34,483 nt of DNA from Oceanospirillales bacterium (GCA_007693685.1 REDB01000117.1:1-34483), one strand, 5' to 3'. Counted from the stretch's first letter, positions 8,165 to 16,103 are shown. The notes: generated from the letters alone by a model not told the origin. Made by a program: numbers and translations.

Positions 8165-9082
8165 ATGAGTACACGACATTTTCTGACACTGCTTGATCTA
8201 TCACCCGATGAGCTGAAACAGCTCATCCATCGTGCGATTGAGCTCAAACAGATGCGTAATCAAGGGGTGATTTACGAGCCTTTTAAAAACCGCGTCATGG
8301 CGATGATCTTTGAAAAAGCATCTACCCGTACGCGTGTTTCCTTTGAAGCTGGCATGGCGCAATTCGGTGGTCATGCTATGTTTTTATCTCCACGAGATAC
8401 TCAGCTAGGTCGTGGAGAGCCGGTTGAAGATAGCGCTCGAGTTATCTCATCGATGGTAGACATCGTGATGATCCGTACCTTCAGCCATGAATTGGTTGAA
8501 AAATTTGCGGCCTACTCTAGCGTACCTGTTATTAATGCACTGACAGATGATTTCCACCCCTGTCAACTGCTAGCAGACATGCAAACCTTCCAAGAGTTTC
8601 GCGGTGATATTCGTGGAAGCACGGTCGCTTGGATAGGCGATGGCAACAATATGTGCCATTCCTACATCAATGCTTCGCGTCAGTTTGATTTCAAACTAAA
8701 TATTGCCTGCCCTGAAGGATTTGAGCCTAATTCTGATTTAGTTGCACGGAATGCTGATCGCGTTTCCGTTATGGAAGCACCTGAAGATGCCGTTGCAGGT
8801 GTGGATCTAGTGGTTACTGATGTTTGGGCATCTATGGGTCAAGAAAATGAACAGCGCCAGCGTATGCGTGAGTTTCGTGGCTACCAAGTCAACCCTGAGC
8901 TGATGGATCTTGCTAACAAGGATGCACTGTTTATGCATTGCTTACCGGCTCACCGAGGTGAAGAAGTAAGCGACACTATGATGAATGACCCACGCTGCGT
9001 TGCCTTCCCTGAAGCAGAAAATCGATTACATGCTCAAAAGGCTCTAATTGAGTTTTTACTTAATCATTTAATCGTTAATTAA
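8165..9082 (+). CDS. argF: Ornithine carbamoyltransferase, anabolic type
   Basis: It joins ornithine and carbamoyl phosphate to citrulline, feeding ArgG encoded at 3290-4507. The protein has the carbamoyl-phosphate motif STRTR within [14 protein letters not shown] near residue 55, the HPCQLLAD block, and the ornithine-binding [11 protein letters not shown] near the C-terminus. Length (305 residues) fits. Two ATGs are in tandem at 8162 and 8165; the second gives MSTRHFLTL, which matches the usual N-terminus. There is no close Shine-Dalgarno; AGGAA lies about 30 bases upstream, beyond a small hairpin. It is probably cotranscribed with argD. Confidence 0.97.
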   Translation: MSTRHFLTLLDLSPDELKQLIHRAIELKQMRNQGVIYEPFKNRVMAMIFEKASTRTRVSFEAGMAQFGGHAMFLSPRDTQLGRGEPVEDSARVISSMVDIVMIRTFSHELVEKFAAYSSVPVINALTDDFHPCQLLADMQTFQEFRGDIRGSTVAWIGDGNNMCHSYINASRQFDFKLNIACPEGFEPNSDLVARNADRVSVMEAPEDAVAGVDLVVTDVWASMGQENEQRQRMREFRGYQVNPELMDLANKDALFMHCLPAHRGEEVSDTMMNDPRCVAFPEAENRLHAQKALIEFLLNHLIVN

Positions 9083-9107
9083 AACAGAATTGACCATCAT
9101 CAGCAAA

Positions 9108-9137
9108 AGCGGCTAGAGCTATTCTTGTCTAGCCGCT
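9108..9137. terminator. Hairpin between argF and metR, probable terminator
   Basis: AGCGGCTAG and CTAGCCGCT form a perfect 9-bp stem with a 12-base loop, 26 bases after the argF stop. On the plus strand only scattered T follow (ATACTCTGCTTTG). On the minus strand the stem is followed by TTTTG. It could end argF transcription weakly or be bidirectional. Confidence 0.5.
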
Positions 9138-9156
9138 ATACTCTGCTTTGAAGTTA

Positions 9157-9181
9157 ATCGGTTTATCATTATTGAACCGAT
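9157..9181. promoter_or_regulatory. LysR-type operator (T-N11-A dyad) before metR
   Basis: ATCGGTT and AACCGAT form a perfect 7-bp dyad separated by exactly 11 bases, so the central T-N11-A of LysR-family sites is present. It ends 26 bases before the metR start and suggests autoregulation. It does not match the E. coli MetR consensus TGAA-N5-TTCA. Confidence 0.45.
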
Positions 9182-9206
9182 GGCATTTCCTAGAATGGAG
9201 CTGGGT

Positions 9207-10121
9207 ATGGTTGAAATTCGTCACCTTAAAACACTCACCGCACTGCGCGATGCAGGTAGCCTTGTCGAAGCTGCAGATCGCATTCACCTTACTCAATCAG
9301 CCCTATCACACCAGCTAAAAGATTTAGAAGAACGTTTAAATTGCTCACTTTTTATTCGTAAAACCAAACCTATCTCTTTCACAGCAGCTGGAAAGCGTTT
9401 ATTAACTCTTGCAGATGAACTGATGCCTATGATCCGCAATGCGGAGCGAGATATTCTTCGTTTGGCTGGCGGTGAAACTGGGCGGCTCAATATCTGTATT
9501 GAATGTCATAGCTGCTTCGACTGGCTGATGCCAACCATTGACCACTTCCGCCAAAACTGGCCAGAAGTAGAAATTGACCTAAGTACCGGTTTTAGTTTTC
9601 TTCCCATACCAGCACTTGTCCGAGGGGATCTTGATTTAGTTGTCACTTCCGATCCGGAGCCACGACAAGGCATTACCTACCTACCTCTATTTAGTTATGA
9701 ATCTGTATTGGCGATGTCAAAGCAACACCCTCTAACAAAAAACAAACAGATTCAACCGCAAGATTTGGCTCGGGAAACGCTGATAACCTATCCAGTCGAT
9801 CATGGTCGACTAGATGTCTTTAGTCGCTTTCTTGATCCAGCAGGTATAGAACCTGCCAGCACTCGCACCAGTGAACTGACCGTAATGATTTTACAATTAG
9901 TCGCCAGCGGAAGAGGTGTTTCTGCTTTACCAAACTGGGCTATTCACGAACATTTAGAGCGAGGTTTTATAACTTCTCGTCCACTGGGTGAAAAAGGCTT
10001 ATGGTGCACGCTTTATGCTGCTGTTCGAACAGAGCAAGCAGAGGCAGAGTTCATAGTCGACTTCCTTCATACTGCTCAAGAGATCACCTTCCGCAATCTT
10101 AGCGGAATTAAAAATGCGTAA
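9207..10121 (+). CDS. metR: LysR-family regulator MetR
   Basis: MetR activates methionine genes such as metE and metH, with homocysteine as co-regulator. The product (304 residues from the ATG at 9207) has the LysR winged helix-turn-helix at about 2-60 (IRHLKTLTALRDAGSL, TQSALSHQLKDLEERL). Its effector domain shows the MetR-typical ECHSCFDWLMPTI, DLDLVVTSD, ETLITYPVD, RLDVF and EKGLWCTLYAAVR blocks. GGAG six bases before 9207 fixes the start; ATGs at 9180 and 9195 lack ribosome sites. The gene is not divergent from a met gene, unlike the E. coli metR-metE pair. Confidence 0.93.
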   Translation: MVEIRHLKTLTALRDAGSLVEAADRIHLTQSALSHQLKDLEERLNCSLFIRKTKPISFTAAGKRLLTLADELMPMIRNAERDILRLAGGETGRLNICIECHSCFDWLMPTIDHFRQNWPEVEIDLSTGFSFLPIPALVRGDLDLVVTSDPEPRQGITYLPLFSYESVLAMSKQHPLTKNKQIQPQDLARETLITYPVDHGRLDVFSRFLDPAGIEPASTRTSELTVMILQLVASGRGVSALPNWAIHEHLERGFITSRPLGEKGLWCTLYAAVRTEQAEAEFIVDFLHTAQEITFRNLSGIKNA

Positions 10122-10149
10122 TGCTTGTTTCTCTGCGCTAAAACCTTAA

Positions 10150-10207
10150 ACTCTTCTGTTTATTTAACAGAATCACGCGCCTAAGCGCGTCTAATGAACA
10201 GAAGAGT
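10150..10207 (+). promoter_or_regulatory. Structured leader of the DAHP synthase gene with mutually exclusive hairpins
   Basis: Two overlapping pairings are possible. TTCTGTT (10154-10160) pairs with AACAGAA (10166-10172) over a 5-base loop. The same strand in the longer form ACTCTTCTGTT (10150-10160) pairs perfectly over 11 bp with AACAGAAGAGT (10197-10207), which contains the Shine-Dalgarno AGAAGAG (10200-10206). A third hairpin, ACGCGC-CTAA-GCGCGT (10175-10190), lies between. One fold frees and the other hides the ribosome site. There is no T run, so the control would be translational. Confidence 0.55.
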
Positions 10208-10211
10208 ATTT

Positions 10212-11561
10212 ATGGAAAACTGGAGCCCCGAGAGCTGGAGAAGCAAACCCATTGTTCAGCAACCCGTCTACCCTGATGCCGATGCCCTAGCAGCTGTAGA
10301 AAAACAACTGAGCTCTTTCCCTCCCTTAGTTTTTGCTGGTGAAATCCGATCTCTGACGCGCTCACTTGCAAAAGTATCTGCTGGTGAAGCCTTTTTATTA
10401 CAAGGCGGTGATTGTGCAGAGAGTTTTGCAGAGTTCAGCGCCAATAAAATTCGCAACACTTTTCAAGTACTGCTGCAAATGGCTGTCGTCATGACCTTTG
10501 CCGGCAGTTGCCCTGTGGTAAAAATTGGCCGAATTGCTGGTCAATTTGCGAAGCCTCGTTCCGCTGGAACAGAGATTATTGATGGCGTTGAATTGCCTAG
10601 CTATCGTGGTGATAATATCAATGATATTGCTTTTACCGCAGAAGCACGCACACCCGACCCACAACGTCTGATTGCCGCCTACCATCAGTCAGTCGCAACG
10701 CTCAACTTATTGCGCGCTTTTGCTAGCGGTGGATTTGCAGATCTACATAAAGTACATCGTTGGAATCGTGGCTTTATCGATAAAAGTCCTCAAGGTGAAA
10801 AATACCAGCACTTAGCCGATCAAATCACTCAAACACTGGCGTTTATGGATGCCTGTGGTATCAATTCTCAAAATACGCCTCAGCTTCATGAAACCTCACT
10901 CTATACTTCTCATGAAGCCTTACTGCTGAACTACGAACAAGCTTTAACACGCCAAGATAGCTTAACTGGCGACTGGTATGACTGTTCAGCTCATATGCTT
11001 TGGATCGGTGATCGTACTCGTCAGCCAGATCATGCACATGTTGAGTTTTTACGCGGTGTTCACAACCCAATCGGCATTAAAATAGGTCCTAGCACCAAGC
11101 TACCTGATCTTCTGCGCTTGTTGGACTTACTCAACCCTGCAAGAACACCCGGACGTATAACCTTGATCGCTCGCATGGGTGCTGACCAAATCACAGAACT
11201 CTTACCTCCGATTGTTCGTGAAGTGAAGGCTTCTGGTCATCCTGTGGTATGGAGCTCTGATCCTATGCATGGCAACATCATGAAAGCTTCCAGTGGTTAC
11301 AAGACTCGAAGCGTCGAAGCCATTCTGAAAGAGATGAAAGGTTTCTTTGAAGTTCATCGTGCTGAAGGAACACATGCAGGTGGTGTGCACTTCGAAATGA
11401 CCGGTGATGATGTGACCGAGTGTATTGGTGGCGCATTCCAGATCTCTGAAGAAGACCTAAGAGATCGCTATCATACGCATTGCGATCCACGCTTGAATGC
11501 TGACCAATCACTGGAGCTCGCCTTCCTGATCGCAGATACCTTGAAAGCCGCTAGGAATTAA
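10212..11561 (+). CDS. 3-deoxy-7-phosphoheptulonate (DAHP) synthase, type II (plant-like)
   Basis: It condenses phosphoenolpyruvate with erythrose 4-phosphate, the first step of the shikimate pathway. The 449-residue protein is of the class II type, unrelated in length and motifs to E. coli AroF/G/H. Visible blocks are [11 protein letters not shown] (metal-ligand Cys), [42 protein letters not shown] (His ligand), [12 protein letters not shown] (Glu ligand) and [10 protein letters not shown] (Asp ligand). The ATG at 10212 is chosen because AGAAGAG precedes it by five bases; the ATG at 10194 has no ribosome site. A DUF3549-like gene starts one base after its stop. The leader can fold in two ways over the ribosome site. 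Confidence 0.95.
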   Translation: MENWSPESWRSKPIVQQPVYPDADALAAVEKQLSSFPPLVFAGEIRSLTRSLAKVSAGEAFLLQGGDCAESFAEFSANKIRNTFQVLLQMAVVMTFAGSCPVVKIGRIAGQFAKPRSAGTEIIDGVELPSYRGDNINDIAFTAEARTPDPQRLIAAYHQSVATLNLLRAFASGGFADLHKVHRWNRGFIDKSPQGEKYQHLADQITQTLAFMDACGINSQNTPQLHETSLYTSHEALLLNYEQALTRQDSLTGDWYDCSAHMLWIGDRTRQPDHAHVEFLRGVHNPIGIKIGPSTKLPDLLRLLDLLNPARTPGRITLIARMGADQITELLPPIVREVKASGHPVVWSSDPMHGNIMKASSGYKTRSVEAILKEMKGFFEVHRAEGTHAGGVHFEMTGDDVTECIGGAFQISEEDLRDRYHTHCDPRLNADQSLELAFLIADTLKAARN

Positions 11562-11562
11562 T

Positions 11563-12633
11563 ATGGAAAAGCTCCTCGTTGACCTTCTTCAGCATCAAGA
11601 TAATCGCCTACGTATCTTTGATATGGGGCGACGTATTGAAAAGCTATCCATTGACCAGTTTACTCAGATTGAGAAAGCGGAAATTCCCTACCCTAGCCCT
11701 TTCCTGCATCATGCGTGGATAGGCTTGTTAATTTGGAGTCCGGCTGCAAAAGAGCAAAACCTGATCTGGTTTTTGAAGCTACCATTAGATGAGCAAGGCT
11801 ACTTAGTACAGGCAGCTAGAGACGATATCGTTAACCGTCTGCTACAAAACGTTATTAATCCTGAGTCGACAGAGGATGCGTTAAAGGATAATCCTTTTTC
11901 TTTTACTCCTGACCCTGAAAAAATGGCCTGTTTTCATGCCAAAGCTAGCCGTATTCTGCATACACCAGCATCTCGTTACTACGAGGAAGTGCAGCAGTAT
12001 ATGGCAGGTCAGCATCCGCTTGAGCATTGGAGTCATTTAGGGCTACAAGGCATTGCAGATTATGTGATGCGCTTAGATCAAGGGCAGAATAATCAGCAGC
12101 TTTGTGACATCTTAAACCGTTTGCCAGACCCTTTATTAATGACACTCTGTCGAATGCTGGAGCATGTTCAGATAGATCATCGTCTGCAAACGGCCTTGAG
12201 TAAACTGCTATCAAGTCAGTTAGCGACTAAAGATACTGCATCTGAAACGCTAATAGAAAATCTACCAGAAACACTGGCTGCTTGTATCCGTGGTCTTTCT
12301 AATAGTATTGATATTGCAGGTCGGGATAGGGTACTAGATCAAGTACTGCAAACACCCTATGCCTTTGAAGCAGAGGTCATTGCAGCCTTGGCAACGCGTT
12401 GTCACGATAGCTTGATGACGCCTGCTAGGCTACTGCACTTTTTGGAATGTCTAGCTAAAGGAAAAGCAGGGCAACAAGGGTTTAATCGTATTCTAAGTGA
12501 CTTAATGTTTTTGCCCGATATGCGCCTGCAAATTCTCGCAGCATTCAGAAATCCAGCACGCAGCGCATTATTAAGCCAAGCGATCGAGGAGATGCTTGGC
12601 TCTAGACTTGCAAGTTCAGGACAAACTCACTGA
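11563..12633 (+). CDS. DUF3549-family protein, function unknown
   Basis: The 356-residue soluble protein has an N-terminal block typical of DUF3549 as I recall it: RIFDMGRRIEKLSIDQF, PYPSPFLHHAWIGLLIW and IWFLKLPLDEQGYLVQAARD. The rest is helical with no recognised catalytic motif, signal peptide or membrane segment. The start follows AGGA by six bases and lies one base after the DAHP synthase stop, so the two are translationally coupled. Its 3' end overlaps the convergent dopE-like gene by 18 bases. No role is established that I know of; its coupling to DAHP synthase is only positional. Confidence 0.8.
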   Translation: MEKLLVDLLQHQDNRLRIFDMGRRIEKLSIDQFTQIEKAEIPYPSPFLHHAWIGLLIWSPAAKEQNLIWFLKLPLDEQGYLVQAARDDIVNRLLQNVINPESTEDALKDNPFSFTPDPEKMACFHAKASRILHTPASRYYEEVQQYMAGQHPLEHWSHLGLQGIADYVMRLDQGQNNQQLCDILNRLPDPLLMTLCRMLEHVQIDHRLQTALSKLLSSQLATKDTASETLIENLPETLAACIRGLSNSIDIAGRDRVLDQVLQTPYAFEAEVIAALATRCHDSLMTPARLLHFLECLAKGKAGQQGFNRILSDLMFLPDMRLQILAAFRNPARSALLSQAIEEMLGSRLASSGQTH

Positions 12634-13410
12634 GGTATCTTCTGGCAATTGCAGCTTGAAGCCCTGTGCATCAAGCTGCAATTGAGCCTGAGCCCTTAGT
12701 CTTTCACGTATCTGTGTTCCTTTCGGTTTAGTCAGATAGTAAAGCAGATCTTCCGTGATACCCTTCTGCTTAGCAAACTCTAATATAAATTGAGCCGTGG
12801 TATTGTCCTGCTGATCTTGAATTCCCTTGACGACGGGCTTGTGTAACGACTCACCTCTTCTTACGCGCTGGCATAACTGCTCATAAGCATAACAAAAAAC
12901 AGGCTGAACCTGATTTGCTTCCTCACTACGCAATCTAAACCATCCCACTTCACGACCTGCAAGATAGACAGCGATGTGACTCCATTGATGGGAGGCTGGA
13001 TCGCCTGCCTTGTGACAAGCTTCATGGTAAGCTGCCGTATCACTAGGCAAACCAAAATCACCCTGTAGGTCACGCAAAATGGCTAGAAACTCAGACACGG
13101 TTGGCATCCACGCCAGCGTTTCTTTACAACGATTAACTGCTGCGACTAAGGCAGATTCACTATAACCTTCAAGACTCAGCGCCCATTCACGCTTGGCAAG
13201 ACGGATTTCATTTTCAGTTTCAAAGCAACTCTTAAATTTATGACCGTAAATAGCCATAAATCGAGCAAATATCATGTTGACGTGGGCTTTGGTCGCAACC
13301 GAGATTTCGCGGTGAGGCTGTGAATCCTCACCAGTTGGTATCCTCGATGTCCATGATGGACGCGGTAACCCGTTTTCGGTTTTCGCGAGTATCTCTTCGG
13401 GTGTTTTCAT
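12616..13410 (-). CDS. dopE: Lambda P-like replication protein, DopE-type helicase loader candidate
   Basis: The 264-residue product resembles phage replication protein P: a helical segment FARFMAIYGHKFKSCF, then EWALSLEGYS, a region similar to P-family proteins (CKETLAWMPTVSEFLAILRD) and YHEACHKAGDP. Lambda P carries the host replicative helicase to the origin. A chromosomal pair derived from lambda O and P has been described as DopC and DopE, proposed to replace DciA or DnaC in some gammaproteobacteria; this pair fits that description. No other phage gene is nearby. The ATG at 13410 follows AGGT by seven bases and lies inside dopC, giving an 83-base overlap. The next in-frame ATG (13275) would lose 45 residues. 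Confidence 0.7.
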   Translation of the reverse strand: MKTPEEILAKTENGLPRPSWTSRIPTGEDSQPHREISVATKAHVNMIFARFMAIYGHKFKSCFETENEIRLAKREWALSLEGYSESALVAAVNRCKETLAWMPTVSEFLAILRDLQGDFGLPSDTAAYHEACHKAGDPASHQWSHIAVYLAGREVGWFRLRSEEANQVQPVFCYAYEQLCQRVRRGESLHKPVVKGIQDQQDNTTAQFILEFAKQKGITEDLLYYLTKPKGTQIRERLRAQAQLQLDAQGFKLQLPEDTSVSLS

Positions 13411-14206
13411 TGCTTTGACCTAGCGGTTGTTTTTCATTTGTGCGACTTGAGGCTTCTCGCGACTGTTTATGGACCCATTCACGCTTAACCCAAGCTAAAA
13501 ATTTTTGATCCCAATTAGTTTCTTTACGATCTTTATCTAAATAATAAAGAATAAACTCATCCAAACACTGTTCTGCAAACGCAGGTGTAATAGATTGGCG
13601 TGACAGCATATCAAAGAAGGCTGCACTGGGTTTCCAGCCTAACTCCATAGGGACTAGACGCTGATTGCGCTCTTCATGACGGTCAAATATTTGTTGCAAC
13701 TCATCTTTACCACGTCGCCATCCAGCATTACCGCCAAAGGTTGGTGCTGCAGATCGCTTCGGGCGCATTTCTCTAGAGGGTGGTGGCGAGTCATAAACTG
13801 GCAGAGAGTTAGCAGGTGGCTCAGGTCTAAAGTCAGCTCTATGCTGTGCTATAGGTTCTGATAAATGCTCGCCGATAGAAGCGTTTGCAGACTGATGAGA
13901 TTGAGCCGCTTTATGTGATTTAAATCGATATAACTTTAAAGTTCCATTCTGACCTTTAATCGCCTGCAACAAACCTTGTTGCTCCAAACTTTGGAGCGTT
14001 TCTGAAACCACTTCTGAGGTCCAAAAAGGTGTTAATCTAGACAACTGACCCGGAGCAAGCAGAAGCATCTCACCCTTATCATCCGCAGCAGCATGCTGAC
14101 GAAACAGGTCATCAAGAATACTTAACAACAGTGCTTCATCAGCACCATAACGCAGCGCTAAAGAAGGATAAAATAGTATCGGTCTTTCTGGAAACAACTC
14201 ACTCAT
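13328..14206 (-). CDS. dopC: DnaT/lambda O-like primosomal protein, DopC-type
   Basis: The product (292 residues from the ATG at 14206) has an N-terminal winged-helix-like half (ELFPERPILFYPSLALRYGADEALLL, then TLQSLEQQGLLQAI). A long polar linker (about 95-165) follows. The C-terminal DnaT-type domain reads LGWKPSAAFFDML, ITPAFAEQCLDEFILYYLD, NWDQKFLAWVKREWVH, and the tail is basic. DnaT domains bind single-stranded DNA and partner with helicase loaders. GGA six bases before 14206 supports this start over the ATG at 14212. The gene follows the CBS-domain gene by about 50 bases and overlaps dopE by 83 bases. The DopC name rests on the gene pair and domain type, not on a search. Confidence 0.7.
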   Translation of the reverse strand: MSELFPERPILFYPSLALRYGADEALLLSILDDLFRQHAAADDKGEMLLLAPGQLSRLTPFWTSEVVSETLQSLEQQGLLQAIKGQNGTLKLYRFKSHKAAQSHQSANASIGEHLSEPIAQHRADFRPEPPANSLPVYDSPPPSREMRPKRSAAPTFGGNAGWRRGKDELQQIFDRHEERNQRLVPMELGWKPSAAFFDMLSRQSITPAFAEQCLDEFILYYLDKDRKETNWDQKFLAWVKREWVHKQSREASSRTNEKQPLGQSNENTRRDTRENRKRVTASIMDIEDTNW

Positions 14207-14210
14207 TATC

Positions 14211-14257
14211 ATTCCAAGGTTTACTTAACAAATAACAGGGATGTGAACGCTTGGAAT
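14211..14257 (-). promoter_or_regulatory. Stem pairing the dopC ribosome site with the end of the CBS gene
   Basis: ATTCCAAG, starting at the last base of the CBS-gene stop codon, and CTTGGAAT, which contains the GGA ribosome site of dopC, form a perfect 8-bp stem with a 31-base loop. A ribosome finishing the CBS gene would melt it, which suggests translational coupling. Confidence 0.4.
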
Positions 14258-14670
14258 TAACCATCATTAGCAAAGTCTTCAACCGCACGAAGTACATCAG
14301 CGCGTGAAATCATGCCCACTAGTTTGCCTGACTTAACGACGGGTAAACAGCGACGACCTTTATCAATAAAGATTTGAGATACGGCAATAATATCGGCATC
14401 ATGATTGACGGTATCCACTTTTTTAGCCATGTAATCTTCAACTTTACCACCACTGCCCATCTCTTCTTCGTGATAGGTTTGACTTAGTATTGCTCTTAAT
14501 CCATCAACTTCAGATAGTAAACCTACCAAATCACCTTCATCATTGACGACAGGTGCAGCTGACAATTTATATTCGCGCAACATCATCAGTGCTCTGAACA
14601 GATCCTTATCCGGAGTAAAAGTAACCAACTTACTGGCCATGTAATCTTGTGCTTTTACTGATCTTAGCAT
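14257..14670 (-). CDS. Small protein with two CBS domains
   Basis: The 137 residues are essentially a tandem CBS pair: AQDYMASKLVTFTPDKDLFRA to LLSEVDGLRAI (about 7-62) and VEDYMAKKVDTVNHDADI to MISRADVLRAV (about 77-131). Such Bateman modules bind adenine nucleotides and sense energy state; no enzyme or channel domain is attached, so the partner is unknown. The start follows AGAGGAT by about six bases. It lies just upstream of the dopC/dopE-like pair on the same strand and may share a transcript with it, which makes a nucleotide-sensing role in replication conceivable but unproven. Confidence 0.9.
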   Translation of the reverse strand: MLRSVKAQDYMASKLVTFTPDKDLFRALMMLREYKLSAAPVVNDEGDLVGLLSEVDGLRAILSQTYHEEEMGSGGKVEDYMAKKVDTVNHDADIIAVSQIFIDKGRRCLPVVKSGKLVGMISRADVLRAVEDFANDG

Positions 14671-14688
14671 CTTTTTATCCTCTGATTG

Positions 14689-14727
14689 TCACTAGCGTTA
14701 GCCACTAAGACTAGTCACTAACACTAT
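14689..14727. repeat. Three imperfect 13-bp tandem repeats upstream of the CBS gene
   Basis: Units TCACTAGCGTTAG, CCACTAAGACTAG and TCACTAACACTAT follow each other without a gap, with CACTA at an exact period of 13. They lie 19-57 bases upstream of the CBS-gene start. They could bind a regulator along one and a quarter helical turns per unit, or be a simple duplication. Confidence 0.5.
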
Positions 14728-14801
14728 CCCTCACTTATAAAATTATTCTACATTTTTAGTGTAGCCCAATTTTTCTGTTTGCTCTGCTTATTCGAGATTA
14801 A

Positions 14802-15656
14802 TCAAGCAAATACAATGGTTTTATTACCATGTACTAATACACGATCTTCTAGGTGCCAACGCAAACCACGCGCCAATACTTGTTTTTCGACATCACGACC
14901 TAAACGCACCATATCTTCTGGATGGTCTCGATGACTGATACGAGTTACATCTTGGTCGATAATAGGACCTGCGTCCAGATCTTCTGTCACGTAATGGCAG
15001 GTTGCACCTATCAGCTTTACTCCTCGCTCATGCGCTTGGTGATAAGGTCTAGCGCCAGCAAACGAAGGTAAGAAGCTATGGTGTATATTGATAATTCGAT
15101 GTGGAAAATGATCACACATACCCGCCGGCAAGATCTGCATATATCGTGCTAAGACTACCGCATCAGCACTATGTTCCAAGATCAACTCCTCTACTTTATC
15201 AAAGTGAGCCTGTTTATTATCGGGATCAACCGGCACATGGAAGTAAGGAATGCCATGCCATTCAACCATACTTCGTAACTTTTCATGGTTAGATATAACA
15301 CAAGGAATTTCACAGAAGAGTTCTTCACTGTGATAACGATAGAGTAAGTCAGCAAGACAGTGTGATTCCTTACTGGCCATCAGAACGACTCGTTTAGGTC
15401 GGTTTGAATCATGAATTTCCCAATCCATTGAGAAAGAGTTAGCGATAGGAGCAAAGGCTTCTCTTAATGCTTCTAACGAGAAAGGGAGGGTCTTGGCTTC
15501 GATTTCCACGCGCATAAAGAAATAGCCAGAAGTCGGATCTGAATGCTGATTGGCGTCCGCAATTGAACCTCCATGACTAGAGATAAAATTACTTACCATT
15601 GAGACGATTCCTACCCGATCAGGGCATGACAGCACGAGTCGAAAGCGGCGTTCCAT
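14802..15656 (-). CDS. purU: Formyltetrahydrofolate deformylase
   Basis: PurU hydrolyses 10-formyl-THF to formate and THF, supplying formate for PurT and balancing the one-carbon pool. The 284-residue protein starts with an ACT-like sensor domain (RLVLSCPDRVGIVSMVSNFI, about 5-85). A formyltransferase-type catalytic domain follows, with LASKESHCLADLL-like and NHEKL segments, the VLARYMQIL block, INIHHSFLPSFAGARPYHQA with the catalytic His pair region, GATCHYVTEDLDAGPIIDQD and the catalytic Asp. The ATG at 15656 has only a distant AGGA. Neighbours on the same strand are phhB upstream and the CBS gene downstream. Confidence 0.95.
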   Translation of the reverse strand: MERRFRLVLSCPDRVGIVSMVSNFISSHGGSIADANQHSDPTSGYFFMRVEIEAKTLPFSLEALREAFAPIANSFSMDWEIHDSNRPKRVVLMASKESHCLADLLYRYHSEELFCEIPCVISNHEKLRSMVEWHGIPYFHVPVDPDNKQAHFDKVEELILEHSADAVVLARYMQILPAGMCDHFPHRIINIHHSFLPSFAGARPYHQAHERGVKLIGATCHYVTEDLDAGPIIDQDVTRISHRDHPEDMVRLGRDVEKQVLARGLRWHLEDRVLVHGNKTIVFA

Positions 15657-15746
15657 AATTCAGTTTCTTTCCTGTTATCTAGAGACATTATTTTTACGAG
15701 TCACTATCTTAACAGGAAGGTAGACATCAGCGAACCGCTGTCGAGA

Positions 15747-16103
15747 CTAATTACTGTTCATTTTCGAATAGAGCAGTTCCGTCTCGATGGCACACAGAAA
15801 ATCACCCTGCTGAACACCCCCTATTTTATGGGTATACCAAGTGACAGTCACACTTCCCCAGCGCGTCAACAGATCAGGATGATGTCCTATTGACTCGGCA
15901 AATTCGCCAACCTTATTGGTAAACGCCAAAGCTTTTTCAAAATTTGGAAATGCAAAAACACGGCTTAAACGTGTCGTATTATCAACTTCTTCTGCTTGCC
16001 AGTCAGGGACCACACTAAGCTCTTGTCGAATCTGCTCGGCACTCAACTTAGTGGCATCCGCTCGGCAAAAGTTACATTCTTGATTCACTTTAGGCTTATC
16101 CAT
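15747..16103 (-). CDS. phhB: Pterin-4a-carbinolamine dehydratase
   Basis: PhhB dehydrates 4a-hydroxytetrahydropterin so that the cofactor of phenylalanine hydroxylase can be recycled. The fold signature is clear: ESIGHHPDLLTRWGSVTVTWYTHKIGG holds the catalytic histidines, preceded by FAFPNFEKALAFTNKVGEFA. The 118-residue start at 16103 has a strong GAGGTG ribosome site six bases upstream; the in-frame extension to 16154 has none. A Cys pair near the N-terminus (ECNFCRAD) is present. No phhA is in the window, so the hydroxylase partner is elsewhere or the protein acts on another pterin or as a moonlighting regulator. Confidence 0.93.
   Translation of the reverse strand: MDKPKVNQECNFCRADATKLSAEQIRQELSVVPDWQAEEVDNTTRLSRVFAFPNFEKALAFTNKVGEFAESIGHHPDLLTRWGSVTVTWYTHKIGGVQQGDFLCAIETELLYSKMNSN

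Noticed and set aside
10121-10141. Six-codon ORF (MLVSLR) overlapping the metR stop, as a leader peptide for the DAHP synthase
   Set aside because: It has no aromatic codons and no ribosome site, and no terminator follows, so classical attenuation is unlikely.
12616-14212. A prophage carrying lambda O/P-like genes
   Set aside because: No integrase, repressor, structural or lysis genes, no attachment repeats; flanking genes are housekeeping. Domestication is more likely.
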